A DNA stretch of 22,949 bases, from NCBI GenBank assembly GCA_023433225.1, contig JAEZDQ010000157.1, forward strand, positions 1 to 22,949, in the 5' to 3' direction. This stretch comes from Bacteroidota bacterium (GTDB lineage: Bacteria; Bacteroidota; Bacteroidia; Flavobacteriales; Weeksellaceae). Shown here piece after piece: positions 22,201 through 22,949 of this stretch. Under the pieces are notes generated by a model. The model saw nothing but the letters and a program-made list of their open reading frames with translations. It made no database searches and was not told the DNA's origin. Both the position numbers and the translations under genes were made by a program. The first letter of the stretch is position 1. Every line of letters starts with the position of its first letter.

Positions 22201-22949
22201 ATGCAATTCAAAATCCATTCGGAATTTCAACCCACCGGCGACCAGCCCCAGGCCATTGATTCATTGGTCCACGGAGTCGAATCCGGCGACAAATATCAAA
22301 CACTTTTGGGTGTAACCGGCTCGGGAAAGACTTTTACCATTGCAAATGTGGTGAAAGAAACCCAACGTCCGACTTTGGTTTTGGCGCACAACAAAACTTT
22401 AGCGGCACAGCTTTATATGGAATTCAAGGAATTCTTTCCTGAAAATGCCGTTGAATACTTCGTTTCTTATTACGACTATTACCAACCGGAAGCTTATATT
22501 CCTACTTCGGGATTGTACATTGAAAAAGATTTGTCCATCAATGAAGAAATTGAAAAACTGCGATTGAGCACTTCTTCTTCTCTCCTTTCGGGTCGGCGCG
22601 ATGTGTTGGTGGTAGCTTCAGTTTCCTGTTTGTACGGGATTGGAAATCCGACTGAATTTCATAAAAACATCATTGAAATCCAAACGGGACAAACCATTGC
22701 CCGAACCAAATTATTGCAAAAATTCGTGGCCTCGCTTTATTCCCGGACAGAGGCCGATTTCCAACGTGGGAATTTCCGCATCAAAGGCGACACGCTGGAC
22801 GTTTTCCCCGCTTATTCCGACCAAGCGGTGCGGATTCATTTTTTTGGGGATGAAATTGAGGAAATCGAATCTTTCGATCCGCCGAGCGGACGGAAAATTA
22901 CTTCGCTGGACAAAATCAATATTTATCCGGCCAATTTATTCGTCACTTC
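22201..22949 (+). CDS. uvrB: Excinuclease ABC subunit B, N-terminal part (cut by window edge)
   Basis: UvrB verifies DNA damage delivered by UvrA and loads UvrC for the dual incisions of nucleotide excision repair. The first 249 codons are present. They begin MQFKIHSEFQPTGDQPQAID and include the helicase Walker A GVTGSGKT (37-44), LAHNKTLAAQLY (motif Ia), and the beta-hairpin YYDYYQPEAYIP (90-101) that inserts between DNA strands. Next come SSLLSGRRDVLVVASVSCLY and the UvrA-interacting domain (FRIKGDTLDVFPAY). The frame is open to the window end; the helicase C-terminal half and UVR domain lie outside. A promoter with an embedded palindrome precedes it, separate from the toxin-antitoxin remnant. 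Confidence 0.97.
   Translation, partial: MQFKIHSEFQPTGDQPQAIDSLVHGVESGDKYQTLLGVTGSGKTFTIANVVKETQRPTLVLAHNKTLAAQLYMEFKEFFPENAVEYFVSYYDYYQPEAYIPTSGLYIEKDLSINEEIEKLRLSTSSSLLSGRRDVLVVASVSCLYGIGNPTEFHKNIIEIQTGQTIARTKLLQKFVASLYSRTEADFQRGNFRIKGDTLDVFPAYSDQAVRIHFFGDEIEEIESFDPPSGRKITSLDKINIYPANLFVT

Noticed and set aside
1..22949. CRISPR arrays, tRNA or rRNA genes, prophage or IS transposase genes
   Set aside because: No regularly spaced repeats, cloverleaf-like segments or transposase/integrase motifs were seen on either strand.

Overview
The window is a chromosomal segment of a member of the Bacteroidota, most likely class Flavobacteriia. Four signs support this: the gene neighbourhoods (topA / pseudo-arginase / gldK; miaB / sigma-54 activator / lptE / secG; ruvX / def / DUF5606 / mazG), the almost complete absence of Shine-Dalgarno sequences, several TTTG-N19-TANNTTTG type promoters, and palindromic intergenic repeats typical of this phylum. 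I cannot name the genus.

Layout: (1) 1-5812, minus strand: the start of gldK (gliding / type IX secretion), an arginase-fold protein that has lost its metal ligands, topA, and a multi-pass membrane protein. (2) 5925-11214, plus strand: miaB, a GNAT acetyltransferase, a 63-residue unknown protein, a sigma-54 activator without a sensor domain, lptE, a TPR-like unknown protein and secG, closed by a strong bidirectional terminator. (3) 11270-12136, minus: a voltage-gated potassium channel with a C-terminal zinc ribbon. (4) 12404-14118, plus: an AT-richer two-gene restriction-modification cassette (C5 methyltransferase plus an overlapping protein that is probably the nuclease), which looks inserted between housekeeping genes. 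(5) 14160-18855, minus, probably one unit read dapD, a GT9-GT2 fusion glycosyltransferase, fabD, and a GYDIA-type GHMP kinase: cell wall, lipopolysaccharide, fatty acid and probably mevalonate-pathway functions. (6) 19016-21539, plus: ruvX, def, DUF5606 gene, repeat element, mazG. (7) 21626-22125: a YoeB-type toxin-antitoxin pair whose toxin carries an in-frame TGA. (8) 22201-end: the first third of uvrB.

Most of the window is ordinary flavobacterial core genome. The accessory or unusual parts are the restriction-modification cassette with an unfamiliar nuclease, the broken toxin, the glycosyltransferase fusion, the arginase pseudoenzyme, a heptanucleotide repeat inside the lptE signal sequence, and several palindromes, one of which fills the spacer of the putative uvrB promoter. 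I see no tRNA, rRNA, CRISPR array, IS element or phage gene. No gene-free stretch exceeds 300 bases; the longest is 12137-12403.
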